DNA from: Endomychus coccineus
Taxonomy: Eukaryota > Arthropoda > Insecta > Coleoptera > Endomychidae
Assembly (NCBI GenBank): GCA_958510875.1
Contig: OY294068.1
Span: forward strand, 17,774,297 to 17,838,296
Reading direction: 5' to 3'
DNA: 64,000 nt
Under the pieces are notes generated by a model. The model ran no database searches and had not been told where the DNA came from. It saw nothing but the letters and a program-made list of their open reading frames with translations. How positions within the stretch are numbered: position 1 is the first letter of the stretch; every line of letters begins with the position of its first letter. The position numbers and the translations under genes are program-made. Positions 21,701 through 34,000 of this stretch are shown here, piece after piece.

Positions 21701-24011
21701 AGCTGCCAAATTATATGACAGCGAAAAAGAAGAAGCTGCAGAAGGAAAACGTTGACTACGATCATTCTGATGATTCGTCTTAAGGAGAAACTACTACTTG
21801 TCTCGTTAGTTGCAAACCATAGAGCGTCGATCTCTTGAGGATATGCAACCTCTCCCTAAGGCGCAATATAAAGCAAAATCAAGGACTAGTAGAGCAAAAA
21901 GTAAGACATCTATATATACCGATACTTTAGAGAAACAAGCTCTCGAGGAAGGTAAAAAAGGAGGGAAAGAGAATGCCCAAGCTGCCAAATTATATGACAG
22001 CGAAAAAGAAGAAGCTGCAGAAGGAAAACGTTGACTACGATCATTCTGATGATTCGTCTTAAGGAGAAACTACTACTTGTCTCGTTAGTTGCAAACCATA
22101 GAACGTCGATCTCTTGAGGATATGCAACCTCTCCCTAAGGCGCAATATAAAGCAAAATCAAGGACTAGTAGAGCAAAAAGTAAGACATCTATATATACCG
22201 ATACTTTAGAGAAACAAGCTCTCGAGGAAGGTAAAAAAGGAGGGAAAGAGAATGCCCAAGCTGCCAAATTATATGACAGCGAAAAAGAAGAAGCTGCAGA
22301 AGGAAAACGTTGACTACGATCATTCTGATGATTCGTCTCAAGGAGAAACTACTATTTGCCTCGTTTGTTGCCAACCATAGAACGTCGATCTCTTGAGGAT
22401 ATACAACCTCTCCCTAAGGCGCAATATAAAGCAAAATCAAGGACTAGTAGAGCAAAAAGTAAGACATCTATATATACCGATACTTTAGAGAAACAAGCTC
22501 TCGAGGAAGGTAAAAAAGGAGGGAAAGAGAATGCCCAAGCTGCCAAATTATATGACAGCGAAAAAGAAGAAGCTGCAGAAGGAAAACGTTGACTACGATC
22601 ATTCTGATGATTCGTCTTAAGGAGAAACTACTACTTGTCTCGTTAGTTGCAAACCATAGAACGTCGATCTCTTGAGGATATGCAACCTCTCCCTAAGGCG
22701 CAATATAAAGCAAAATCAAGGACTAGTAGAGCAAAAAGTAAGACATCTATATATACCGATACTTTAGAGAAACAAGCTCTCGAGGAAGGTAAAAAAGGAG
22801 GGAAAGAGAATGCCCAAGCTGCCAAATTATATGACAGCGAAAAAGAAGAAGCTGCAGAAGGAAAGCGTTGACTACGATCATTCTGATGATTCGTCTCAAG
22901 GAGAAACTACTATTTGCCTCGTTTGTTGCCAACCATAGAACGTCGATCTCTTGAGGATATACAACCTCTCCCTAAGGCGCAATATAAAGCAAAATCAAGG
23001 ACTAGTAGAGCAAAAAGTAAGAAATCTATATATACCGATACTACAGAGAATCAAACTCTGGAGGAAGGAAAAAAAGGAGGAGGCAAAGAGAATGCCCAAG
23101 CTGCCAAATTATATGACAGCGAAAAAGGAGAAGCAGCAGAAGAAAGGCGTTGACTATGATCATTCTGATGATTCGTCTTAAGGAGAAACTACTATTTGCC
23201 TCGTTTGTTGCCAACCATAGAACGTCGATCTCTTGAGGATATACAACCTCTCCCTAAGGCGCAATATAAAGCAAAATCTATGACTGGTAGAGCAAAGGTA
23301 AGACATCTATATACACCGATACTTTAGAGAAACAAGCTCTCGAGGAAGGTACAAAAGGAGGGGAAGAGAATGCCCAAGCTGCCAAATTATATGACAGCGA
23401 AAAAGAAGAAGCTGCAGAAGGAAAACGTTGACTACGATCATTCTGATGATTCGTCTTAAGGAGAAACTACTACTTGTCTCGTTAGTTGCAAACCATAGAA
23501 CGTCGATCTCTTGAGGATATGCAACCTCTCCCTAAGGCGCAATATAAAGCAAAATCAAGGACTAGTAGAGCAAAAAGTAAGACATCTATATATACCGATA
23601 CTTTAGAGAAACAAGCTCTCGAGGAAGGTAAAAAAGGAAGGAAAGAGAATGCCCAAGCTGCCAAATTATATGACAGCGAAAAAGAAGAAGCTGCAGAAGG
23701 AAAGCGTTGACTACGATCATTCTGATGATTCGTCTCAAGGAGAAACTACTATTTGCCTCGTTTGTTGCCAACCATAGAACGTCGATCTCTTGAGGATATA
23801 CAACCTCTCCCTAAGGCGCTATATAAAGCAAAATCTATGACTGGTAGAGCAAAGGTAAGACATCTATATACACCGATACTTTAGAGAAACAAGCTCTCGA
23901 GGAAGGTAAAAAAGGAGGGGAAGAGAATGTCCAAGCTGCCAAATTATGTGACAGCGAAAAAGGAGGAGCTGTAGTAGAAATGCGTTGACTACGATCATTC
24001 TAATGATTATT
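18512..24011. repeat. 279-bp tandem array derived from a transposase linker, about 20 units
   Basis: Units start (TTGCAAACCATAGAACGTCG landmark) at 18741, 19020, 19299 and every 279 bases to 22926, then at about 23206, 23486 and 23765, with a partial first unit at 18512-18740. Central units differ at only a few sites; edge units are more diverged. One frame reads the pogo C-terminal linker (LEDMQPLPKAQYKAKS, then SIYTDTLEKQALEE). Another reads YDHSDDSSQGETTTCLVSC, leading into the zinc finger. Stops interrupt every frame, so it is a satellite of coding origin, not a gene. Confidence 0.95.
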
Positions 24012-24128
24012 TGCCTTGTCTCTTGTAAACCTTATAGTAAGAGCACAGAAGATTGGGTACAGTGCACAGGCTGTCGCAAATGGGCACACACTCCCTATTT
24101 CATTGGTCTTAATTGTTTATCCGAATGA
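24012..24128 (+). pseudogene. C-terminal zinc finger of the pogo-like transposase
   Basis: After the last repeat unit an open frame reads CLVSCKPYSKSTEDW, then VQCTGCRKWAH and a later Cys before the stop. This Cys/His pattern is the PHD-like finger at the end of insect jerky/pogo-type transposases. It is the natural 3' end of the gene started at 18246, so the array sits between two parts of one transposase. Confidence 0.7.
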
Positions 24129-24273
24129 TAATACATAGGCATTTGTTATATTTTATTATATATTATTCAATAGGAATCATTATTTTCCTCTGGTAAAAAG
24201 TCAGCTAATTTTATCACGATTGTCTAGGATTTATTTAATAAGTATCTGTGTAATAATTGATCCTGGGTACTGT

Positions 24274-24304
24274 AACAATCGACCCCCTTGATGTGGCGAT
24301 TGTT
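24274..24304. repeat. 8-bp perfect hairpin
   Basis: AACAATCG (24274-24281) and CGATTGTT (24297-24304) flank a 15-base loop just 3' of the pogo remnant. It could be an element end; no partner was found. Confidence 0.4.
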
Positions 24305-24913
24305 CCTTTTTGACTCGATCGTCAAATAAGCAATTAAAATCATAAGTGAAATTTATTTTATTTTTTTGTTTTGTCTAATTATACGTGATAAGTTTAGCTA
24401 TTCTGTGCCAAAAAATTGATGATTTATTGATGGCTCAATAAAAAGTTACGTTGAATTGAAAATAATTGACACACCCCTCCCCTACCCGTTCACTGCTACG
24501 ATTGAATTGCAGACAAGGTTGTTCAGAAATTATGAATAGTTTCTCAAGGTTGCTATTAATAGCAGCGTAAACACGTGAGGGAACGACCAATATCATCGCA
24601 ATACGAAAGGGATTCCTCAGAGTATATAAGAACATTTGAAGATGCAGATTTAAACGGCATGGATCTTAATTTACGCAAGCGGAAAAGGAAATATATTTAA
24701 ATGTTCAAACGTTGACGCAACAACTACCTATCGCCGTGAGTTCCGTATCAACGTAGTTGCATGACTAATACAAATATAATGAACCAAAGGAGGGTTCAAA
24801 GTGTTACGATTCTTCGAACTATCTGGCAGCACGAGAATACGAAATAAATAACAAGGTCTCAATCAGTTGAATGAAAGATATCGTTCGTGACACATTAGCC
24901 TGAGCTGCTTCAA

Positions 24914-24945
24914 TTGCGTTATCCAGATATGTGGTAAAACAATCG
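24914..24945 (+). promoter_or_regulatory. Conserved upstream block of UGT-3
   Basis: Shares TTATC, AGATATG and AAACAATCG, with the same order and spacing, with 7650-7681 before UGT-2. It ends 66 bases before ATG 25011 (72 in UGT-2). It is flanked by non-conserved DNA, so it stands out as a retained promoter element. Confidence 0.4.
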
Positions 24946-25010
24946 CTGACGACGCAATAGACGCTAGAATTTACGGCAGCATTATGTTCGTTTATATTTA
25001 AATGTTGAGG

Positions 25011-28000
25011 ATGAATTATATAACAATTGTGATTGTGGTATTATTGGTAGGATCGGCTTCCGCTGCCAATATATTGGGTATTTATTATCATGCGGGCAAA
25101 AGTCATCACATATTGGGAGAAATGCTCTTGAAACAATTGGCGAGGAAAGGGCATAATGTGACGATGGCCAGCCCGTTTCCATTGAAAGAACCGTTCCCTA
25201 ATTACACGGATATCCACTTGACTGGTATTCTAGAGGACCAACAGTGTGAGTAATTCAGTTCAAACATAATGATTATAATTCAGGCATTTAAGGTTCTTTT
25301 TGTCCGAATTTCGGCAAGTTCCAATATTGATCTATTCTTATGTATTTTGACGCGCTGAACACGATGGTGTAGTTTACATTTGGATTAACCCTGTGCTAGA
25401 AAAACTATGGCCATTTTTTGGACTCAAAAAAAGGCAATTTTTCGATTTTTTGCGTTTCGAGAGAAACCATGAGTTGTATGAAAAAATGTTTGAAACAAAA
25501 GTTCTTGGAGACATTAATAAGCGATTTTTGCCTCTGGTCTGAAGTCGACTCGAGGTCGTGGGCTCAAGGTAGGGCTCATTTAGTGCGATTTTTAGCACAT
25601 TGAAAAATTGAGTATATTTCAGAGAGTTTTTGTTTTTTTCATATTCTGTGTCGGTGTAAATATAGTATTTTTTTTTTTGGTTCTTGGTATTTTGACTTAC
25701 CTCATTTTTGGCGCCAAAATCGGCCATTTTGAAAAATCCGTATTTTACGAATTTCAGACGAAATATTCATGTTATCGATCTAAAACCAAATTCATTCGAA
25801 GGATTTCATTATTCTGCACCTAATATTTAAAATTCAAGCATTTTGGTCCGTAGACATAACATTGGCGCCATTTTGCAAATTTCGGACCTCCGAAAAATTC
25901 AAATTTTTTGAGGTCAGAAATTTTTTACGGAATCCAAATTCTAGGTTCTAGTAGAGGTTTTCATAACGACCATTTTAAGTCCAAGCAGATCGATTTGGAT
26001 TGAGTAGAAATGAAGTTATCCTAATAACTGGTGTTTAGGCTTCTAAAGAGCCCAATTTTGGGCCTATCGACAAGAACCTTGGAACTAATTACAGAGAAAT
26101 ACATCAGTTATTTAAGTTTGAAACAGCGTACGGCGATTCGTTCACCATTCCAAGTTATAACGAATTTCATAATAAGAAAACTAGTGCGGAATTTCATTTA
26201 GCGGCAATAAGCGTGCGTCGCGTCGGTACAATAGATTACGCGCGCGAAATTATTGTTTTAAATATTTTAAAATTATTTCGTTTTTACGGACCAGAGCGAA
26301 AAATCGCGAATTAATTTTTCCAACAACTTTTGTTTTAAACATTTTTTCATACAACTCATAGTTTTCTCTCAAAACGTTAGAAAAAATCGAAAAATGGGTA
26401 TTATTTGGGTCCACAAAATGTCCATAGGTTTTCGAGCACAGGGTTAAACCAAATTTAAACTACACCAACGTCTTCAGCGCGTCAAATACATAAGAATAGA
26501 CCAAATTTAGAACTTGCCGAAATTTGAACAAGAACTTAGAATTAACGCTGACAAATTGTATGACCACACTGCGGCCTTCTCAAAGCTTCATCTAAAATTA
26601 TGTCTTTAACTATAAAAAATCAATCTGAATGTGGTACAAATTGAGGGATGGGGATAGGTAATGATTTGGGTGGTTGCTTATTCGTATAATAAGAGTCCTC
26701 TTTATAGAGCCATCTGAAATGTTCGTGGAACCTTACACTGAAACTGTGTCCAGTTTGCCCTATGTACAAGGCATTAAAGTCATCACACCTATTCTATAAA
26801 CTCCATGTTTCTTTAATTTTTTTTTTTAATGTTGGAATTGTTAATATATTTAGGTTATTTGTTATTTTAAAGGCGGCGCTTTTATTCCGGTTTTAAGAAA
26901 TTAAGATATTTTTTTCGGAGTGTTCTAAATATGTATAATTTTTTGCACTAGTTGCACAATATACTATTTCTAGGTAATAATTACCCTATTTCGAACAGGA
27001 ATAACAAACCAGCGACTAAACAAAAACATAGCATTCTCAAGAATCAACGGTCAATAAAAATCCGGTACTATTGAATCTTCAAGTTGGGGAAGTAAAAGAA
27101 AAGTAGGCACTAATAATAAATAGTTGATACAATACTTACTCTGGAACTTTTTCATTGAATATGTGAAAATTTTCACAAGTGAAGTAATAATGATATGATT
27201 AGATTATGTAGGAGGTGGAAAATAACTAAAGGGAATTAAATCACAATCTTGTTCCCGTTTACAAATTATTTTATCGCTTAGAGTAAATACGCTTTGAAAC
27301 TGACGTTAAAGTTAGTACTTAATACAAAGTTAGATTGACGTAAGATGATCTCCTGAAGTACTGAACAACGAATTAAGGTCTAATGAGTTTCAATCTTGTC
27401 TCCTTTCAACTTTATAATATGGGTATTGAAGTTTAATTGTTATACAAATTAACGTTCAATGATTTATAAGATAGAATAATTTGTACCCATTGTTACGCAG
27501 ATGAAACATATAAAAACCCTACGCACGAAGTAATCTGTAGTAAAATTTCAATGTAACATAGATTATATCTTAACGTCTTTCATTAGAGATTTGTAAATTA
27601 TTTCCAATATATTTCCTGATCTTACAATTATACATTTGACGCGGCGGTGTCCGAAACCTATTTTGCGTACAAAAGTGAGGGAAGTCAGTGATCGATTGAT
27701 CACAGTTAATTTTCTTTTGGTGCTACAAAGAATGAACTCTGGTTGAATTCACATGTAGTTACGTAGAGTAATTCAAACCGAGTTTGTGTTTTACTAAATA
27801 TCAATAGTCCAGTTTTCCATCCATTGAGGATCAATGAATTAGCTGAGGACTAAGACTCTACCTTCCCTATTAATTTTGATGTTTGTTTCGAGAGTAATGA
27901 GAATGTTATCTCTGCTGATATTGAAGAGAGATCGTGGGCCAACTGGAAATAATTATCAAGATTCAGATGATGTGTCAAATCGTTTACGTAGATGAGAAAA

Positions 28001-31000
28001 AGAATTGGTCCTAGAATTGAGCCTTGTGAAACGCCCTGCGTCAATTCAGTTTGGTTTGAGTAATAATATTTATCATCTTTCACAGGACATTTTTGGTCTA
28101 AAAACACATTGTTGCTGCGCTAAGATTTTATTTTGTTCTAGGAATTCTAGCAATTTGTTATAAATTAGTTTTTCTATAACTGTAGAGAAGGTGGATAACA
28201 GGAAAGTTGGTCTATAATTATCTACGAGGGCTTTAGAATTATTTTTGTACATAGGTATAATTTTGGCCCCTTTCAAATCATTTGGGAAAGTTCCCAAGGA
28301 AAAACAATTGTTCGCAATATCTACCAATGGCTCACAGACAGCATTAGCTACCGATTTTAGGAAATATGGTGAGATTTCATCTAATCCGAAATTTATTTTA
28401 TTCATTATAATAATTTTTACTGAGAATCGTACATTGATTTGGACATTTTGATAATCGTGCATTCTGAGGGTTGGTTTCCATAGTAACGATTTATTTAACA
28501 TGACAATTGACAATAAGAAAAATAAAATAAATTTTCCATATCTTTATATCTAAATCTTTCAGGTATACGATCAGATTTATTCCAATAGTCGATCAAGTAA
28601 ACTCTCGAAATAAAAGTAAAATATTTTTGGGAAGGCTTCAACTGGCATTAGGGGAACAAAAAAAAAAGAACTATGACTTCCCTCTCTTTTGTAAGCAAAA
28701 TAGGTTCCGGACACTTTGGTTGGTCAAATGAATGATTGTAGGCACTGTAATTCGCTTTAATGCAACTGTGTTGCTACGAATTTGTTACAAATATTTTTTA
28801 TTTTCATCAGCTCGAGAATATATGTTCATGGAAATGAATGAAGGAGGCTTTCTTAGTGGAGCTTTTAACGTGATGGATCTAACGAAAACGCAGACCGAAT
28901 TGACCTTGAACCATACGGAAATGAAAAAATTGGTGAAATCTGGTACGAAATTCGACGTTATTATTATAGATTGGTTTCTGAATCAGGCCATTCTGATTTT
29001 CGGAAAATTGTTGGATGCACCTGTGATCCCGATCGCTTCGTTTGGTACTACTATTCTTGCCAGCTCCATAATCGGAAATTCCGCTCCGCCAGCTTACATT
29101 CCCAGCGGAACTTTAGATTTTCCCAGCAACATGAGTTTCATGCAGAGAACTGTCAATTCATTGGCATATTTGGGATTCCAAGCCATCTCCCCAAGATATG
29201 CCAGGCTCCACGAAGGACTGATAAAGAAACACTGGAATATAACTATTACGCAAGAAGAATTAAGAAATTCGGTGGCCTTGATTTTATCCAATGGTCATTA
29301 TAGTTTCGAGTCACCAAGACCTTTTTTACCCAATATAATCCCAATTGGAGGATTCCATATACAGCCAGTTAAAGAATTACCTACGGTAACTTCCAGCAAT
29401 TAATTCTATTCTTATTTGATGCGTCAAATAGACTCATAGCATCATTTTCATTCAATCGCGAATTTTTAAATTAACAGTATCTATGTTTCTTATTCAATTG
29501 AACAATATCATTCACCTCAGATATAATTCAAATTCTTTGAATATCTACACTGATGGATCTAAAGGAAAAGAGTATGTGTCCAGTGCTTTTGTTATTCCCT
29601 CCTTAAAGATACAGAAATCTTTCTATCTTCCAAAATTTTCCTCTATTTTCTCAGCTGAGGCTTTAGCAATCTATAAAGCCCTGGAGTGGTGCAACAGGAA
29701 TACTATAGGACAATCAATCACAATATTCACAGATTCCCAAGCGGTCCTATTGACAATTCGAAATTTTCTCTGCCATTATCTCTTAAACCCTTTTATCTAT
29801 AATATTCTTGAGTTATTACATGGTTTTCATACGAGATCCACCCCCGTAAGATTAATTTGGGTCAAAGGGCATACAGGAATTCAAGGCAATATTTTAGCCG
29901 ATAGTGCTGCCAAGAACTTAAGTGGGAAAAGTGATTCCATTACATCAATTTGTCTGTCGGATATTCACCATCAATACAAAACACAATTGCAAAATAAATG
30001 GAACGTTCGCTGGAGAAACTACAGTACCACGAATAGTACAAATTTCTGTAAATTTCATCTGTCAATACCATCAAAACCCTGGTTCAGCCAGCATTCACTC
30101 AACAGAAATGAAATCACAATTATATCGAGAATAAAATTCAACCACGCTCTTTTTCCCGCACATTTACACAAAATTGGATTATGTGAAACTCCCGTGTGTA
30201 ACTGCGGGGAGTATGGAGATTTGTATCATATAATTTTTGGCTGTGAAATGAACAGAGTGAATTCCGATTGGTTAATAACACAATTGAGATCCCTTGGTTG
30301 TGGGGAACCCATATGGTTACCCTCCGTATTTCTAAAGAACTCCGTGGAAATGTATCGCACTTTCTATAAATTCTTTCATAAATCGAAAATTAAAATATAA
30401 AGTCTAGACGAAGTAGGATCTGTAGGACTCGTATCCTTTCCTCTCTCATATATGTGTTTCCGTGGCCTTCCATCTGTCCAAATGCCCTGATCGGTCCCAG
30501 GGCGAGAAGTGTGTCTGTTACCTCTCCCTAATCCTGGTGGTAATTGTGGAATTAATTTCATGTTGCTTTAGCTAGCCCGAACGTTCTTTTCAAAACTACG
30601 TAGCAAATGACCAGGTCAATGCCAAACCAATTTTATATAAAAAAAAAATGTTTCTTATAATAAGGAATTAAATGGTGAAGTGATGAGCTACTCCATTTGA
30701 TTGGATTTTCGATAATTTTCATCTTTTCCAAATAACCATTTTCACACGGACATTGTATGCTACACTAATATTATTTGAACGATTCTGGAGCTAAATCTTC
30801 CTAATTACTGATTAATAAGCCAGTTTCTCATGACGAAAAAGGAAGTCTAGCGGAAAAATATTGATTGGGAATGAACAGAACCTGAATTTCGCCAAAAAAT
30901 GTTGTGTGATCTTTCAGGATACCATTTGGTTTCTGTTAATCGATTCGTGATCAAAATTTAGAAATTTAGAAAGATGCAATCTGGGATTTCTAAAAACCAT

Positions 31001-34000
31001 GAGTGCAAAGCTGGGTAAATTAAGAATTTGGAAATTTCGAGAGCTAAATTGTTAAAATTTTTGAAAGAGAGAAGAAACGGTTCTTCATTTTCGTTATTCA
31101 TCATCCAGAATCGATCGATTTATCACTAACCGTTACAGGGTTACTGGTCTAGACATTGATATGACTATGATGATTCAGAATCTGCAAAAATTCATGGATG
31201 AGGCGAAAGAAGGAGTGATTTACTTCAGTTTAGGATCGCAAGTCAAAAGTACATCGTTGCCAAAAGTAAAGCAACAACACATTTTGAAGGCGTTTTCCAG
31301 ACTGAAGCAGAGAGTATTATTGAAATGGGAAGAGGGCCATATGGAAGGCAAACCAGACAATGTTTTGTTGAATGCATGGTTTCCTCAAAATGACATACTA
31401 GGTAAGACATTTTCGCACAATTTGCAAAAAAATGACGCCCATTTCACAATTTTCTGATTCTAAACTTCTGCAGTAGTTGGATGTCAAATTAATTTAACTT
31501 GTGTGAAATAGATAATTAAAAATTTAAAATATTCAAATTTGATTAATTTCTAGCACATCCCAATCTAAAGATGTTCATAACCCATGGTGGGCTGTTGAGT
31601 ACAATTGAAGCAATTCACCACGGTGTTCCTGTAATTGGTATACCGATTTGTAATGACCAGAAGACAAATGTACTCACTGCTGTACGAAATGGTTATGCTA
31701 TCCTAATAAATTTAGATGAATTGAATGAAGAAACTTTATTTGGTGCCATACAAGAAATTCTTAACAATTCAAAGTAAGTGCAGGTCGAGCTTATGGTGAA
31801 ATAGTGTTATCAAAGTTAAATTGGTCTTGGTAAACAAAATCAGGAGGTGGTCAAGAAGACACCTTCTTTCTGAAGAGAAACTGACATTGAGCCACCTAAC
31901 TAGATCTTCAAAATAGTATCAACTGATACGGGAGTCACAAAGGAGATAATGTGAAAACTCTCGATATATTTATTGATGGCTCTAAAACCAAATCGGGAGC
32001 TGATGTGGGTATTTACTGGAAATATCATTAACAATGGCTATAGGAAAAAACGCAGCATACTCCAATCGACAATCTGTGCTATCAACCATGGGACAAAAGA
32101 AATTTTGAACCGCAAAATGAGCGGTAAAGACATTGAAATCCTTATGGATAGCAGAGCTGCAATACTAGCAATAATTAGGGGGACCAGGAGTATTAGAAAA
32201 CCACAAAGCCATGCAGCAAACCATAACAACCTGACTGGCGAGGGGATTCAATGATCAATAATGGCAATATCACTAAAATGTCTCAAAAACAGCACCGTCA
32301 AATCGTTCAAGTAACGATGCGATGAAAATACAGTAGGTCTACAAACCTACTATCACATACAGGAATCGTTAGGGGACACTATCAATTAAGAAAACACATG
32401 CACACTATGGTTCTAGTGGTTGTTCCGTGTTAGGCATGAGAAGAAGAGGATAGACGGCGGATCACGCACAAAACACCTCGCCAGCCCTCGCCAATATTAG
32501 AGAGTTCATGTTGGGCAATTTTTTGTTTTTCCAACATCTAAGGTGACTGGACAACTAGAAACACAATGGAGTGTTATCCCATATGGAGGAAATCTTTATG
32601 AGGACTATGTACAATAGATCATCTTAGTAACTCAACCCAGAATCAGATTCAGTGCATTTTATGATAGTTATGGATGATCCCATCGTCTGGAAGAAATCAT
32701 TGATATTCTGCTACTTCTGGTAGGTACGTGATATAAGATACGTTCGGGTTATTTAGACAGTATTTCAAAGAATCTACTGACATTGAAGTATATTATCTTA
32801 TAAGGTATATCCAAACAAATTATTGGGCTGAAGATCATATGAAACTTGTCTATAAGGAAAATAAGACCAACAGATGCCCTAGTTTACAACATTCTTCATC
32901 ACAACGGGAGCAAATTCTTAGTTATGAGCTAGATCAGCATCCACTCTACAACAGATTATAGAAGAAAAAAAACGTCAAGAAAGTACCAGTTTGGAGTTTC
33001 ATCTATCTACCTTGGTATTCTACAACATTGGAACTCAATTTCCAGTATGAGTGTAAGACAAAATGTGACTTCAAACTACACTAAACGTCAAAAGTCTTGG
33101 CCCCCCATTCAGTCTTGTTAATGAAATGTTTTGTTAGAAAAACAAAAGAAATCTATTGAAGTATATTGTTTGTTCAATCTATTTCTTGTGAAAGGATTAT
33201 TTTACACAAACTGGGATAGAGAATGGGATTAGAAAATTAAAAAGTAAGGAATGTGTGAATTTGTTGAAAAAAATTATTGAATAAAAAAAATAATGAAACA
33301 TGTTGTACACTGATTAATAGTCGGTATGACCTCCTCCACGTTGAAATAACATGTTGACACGTCTGTGCATTGAAATAATCAAGCGGTTTATAGTGTCTTG
33401 TGGAATATTGTTCCATTCATCTACCGTCGCGACGACTAACTCATCTGCAGTCTGAGGTGGGTTGATTCGATTGTGAATGGCTCTACTTATGTAATCCCAC
33501 ATGTTTTCAATCGGATTCATATCCGGCGAGTTGGCTGGCCAATCCAATCTATTGATTTGTTCTGATTGAAGTATATCCTGCACCATTCTTGCGCGATGTG
33601 GTCGGGGGCCGTCGCCCATAAACACAAAATTTTCGCTTAATTCGTTACATATGGGATGGATAATGGGCGTAATAACCGTAAATTTGGCTGGTCATATTCT
33701 GTGGAATCTGAATTAATGGGATGCGGCGGTTAAACATTATTCCTCCCCAAAACATTACAGTACCCCCTTCATAGGGAGCAACTTCCCGGGGAAAATTAAG
33801 TCGCTGTTGACGACCTGGTTCTCTCCAGACTCTTTGCCGATTGTCATCACTCACCAGTCCATTTCTGGTTTCGACTGTGAATAACATCCACCTCCACTGC
33901 TGCAAAAGCCAACCCCTGTGCTCCCGCGCCCATCGGAGACGGGCTGCACGATGTCTTGGAAGTAGAGTGGGGACCCGTAATGGTATTCTAGCACGTAAAT

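Noticed and set aside
18741..23710. Repeated 74-codon + strand ORFs and 60-codon - strand ORFs in the array
   Set aside because: They start at non-ATG codons or by chance, repeat only because the DNA repeats, and each ends in a stop. They are relics of a transposase linker, not genes.
24618..24632. TATATAAG as a TATA box for UGT-3
   Set aside because: It lies nearly 400 bases before the start codon, is absent from the equivalent place in UGT-2, and the shared block at 24914 is a better candidate.
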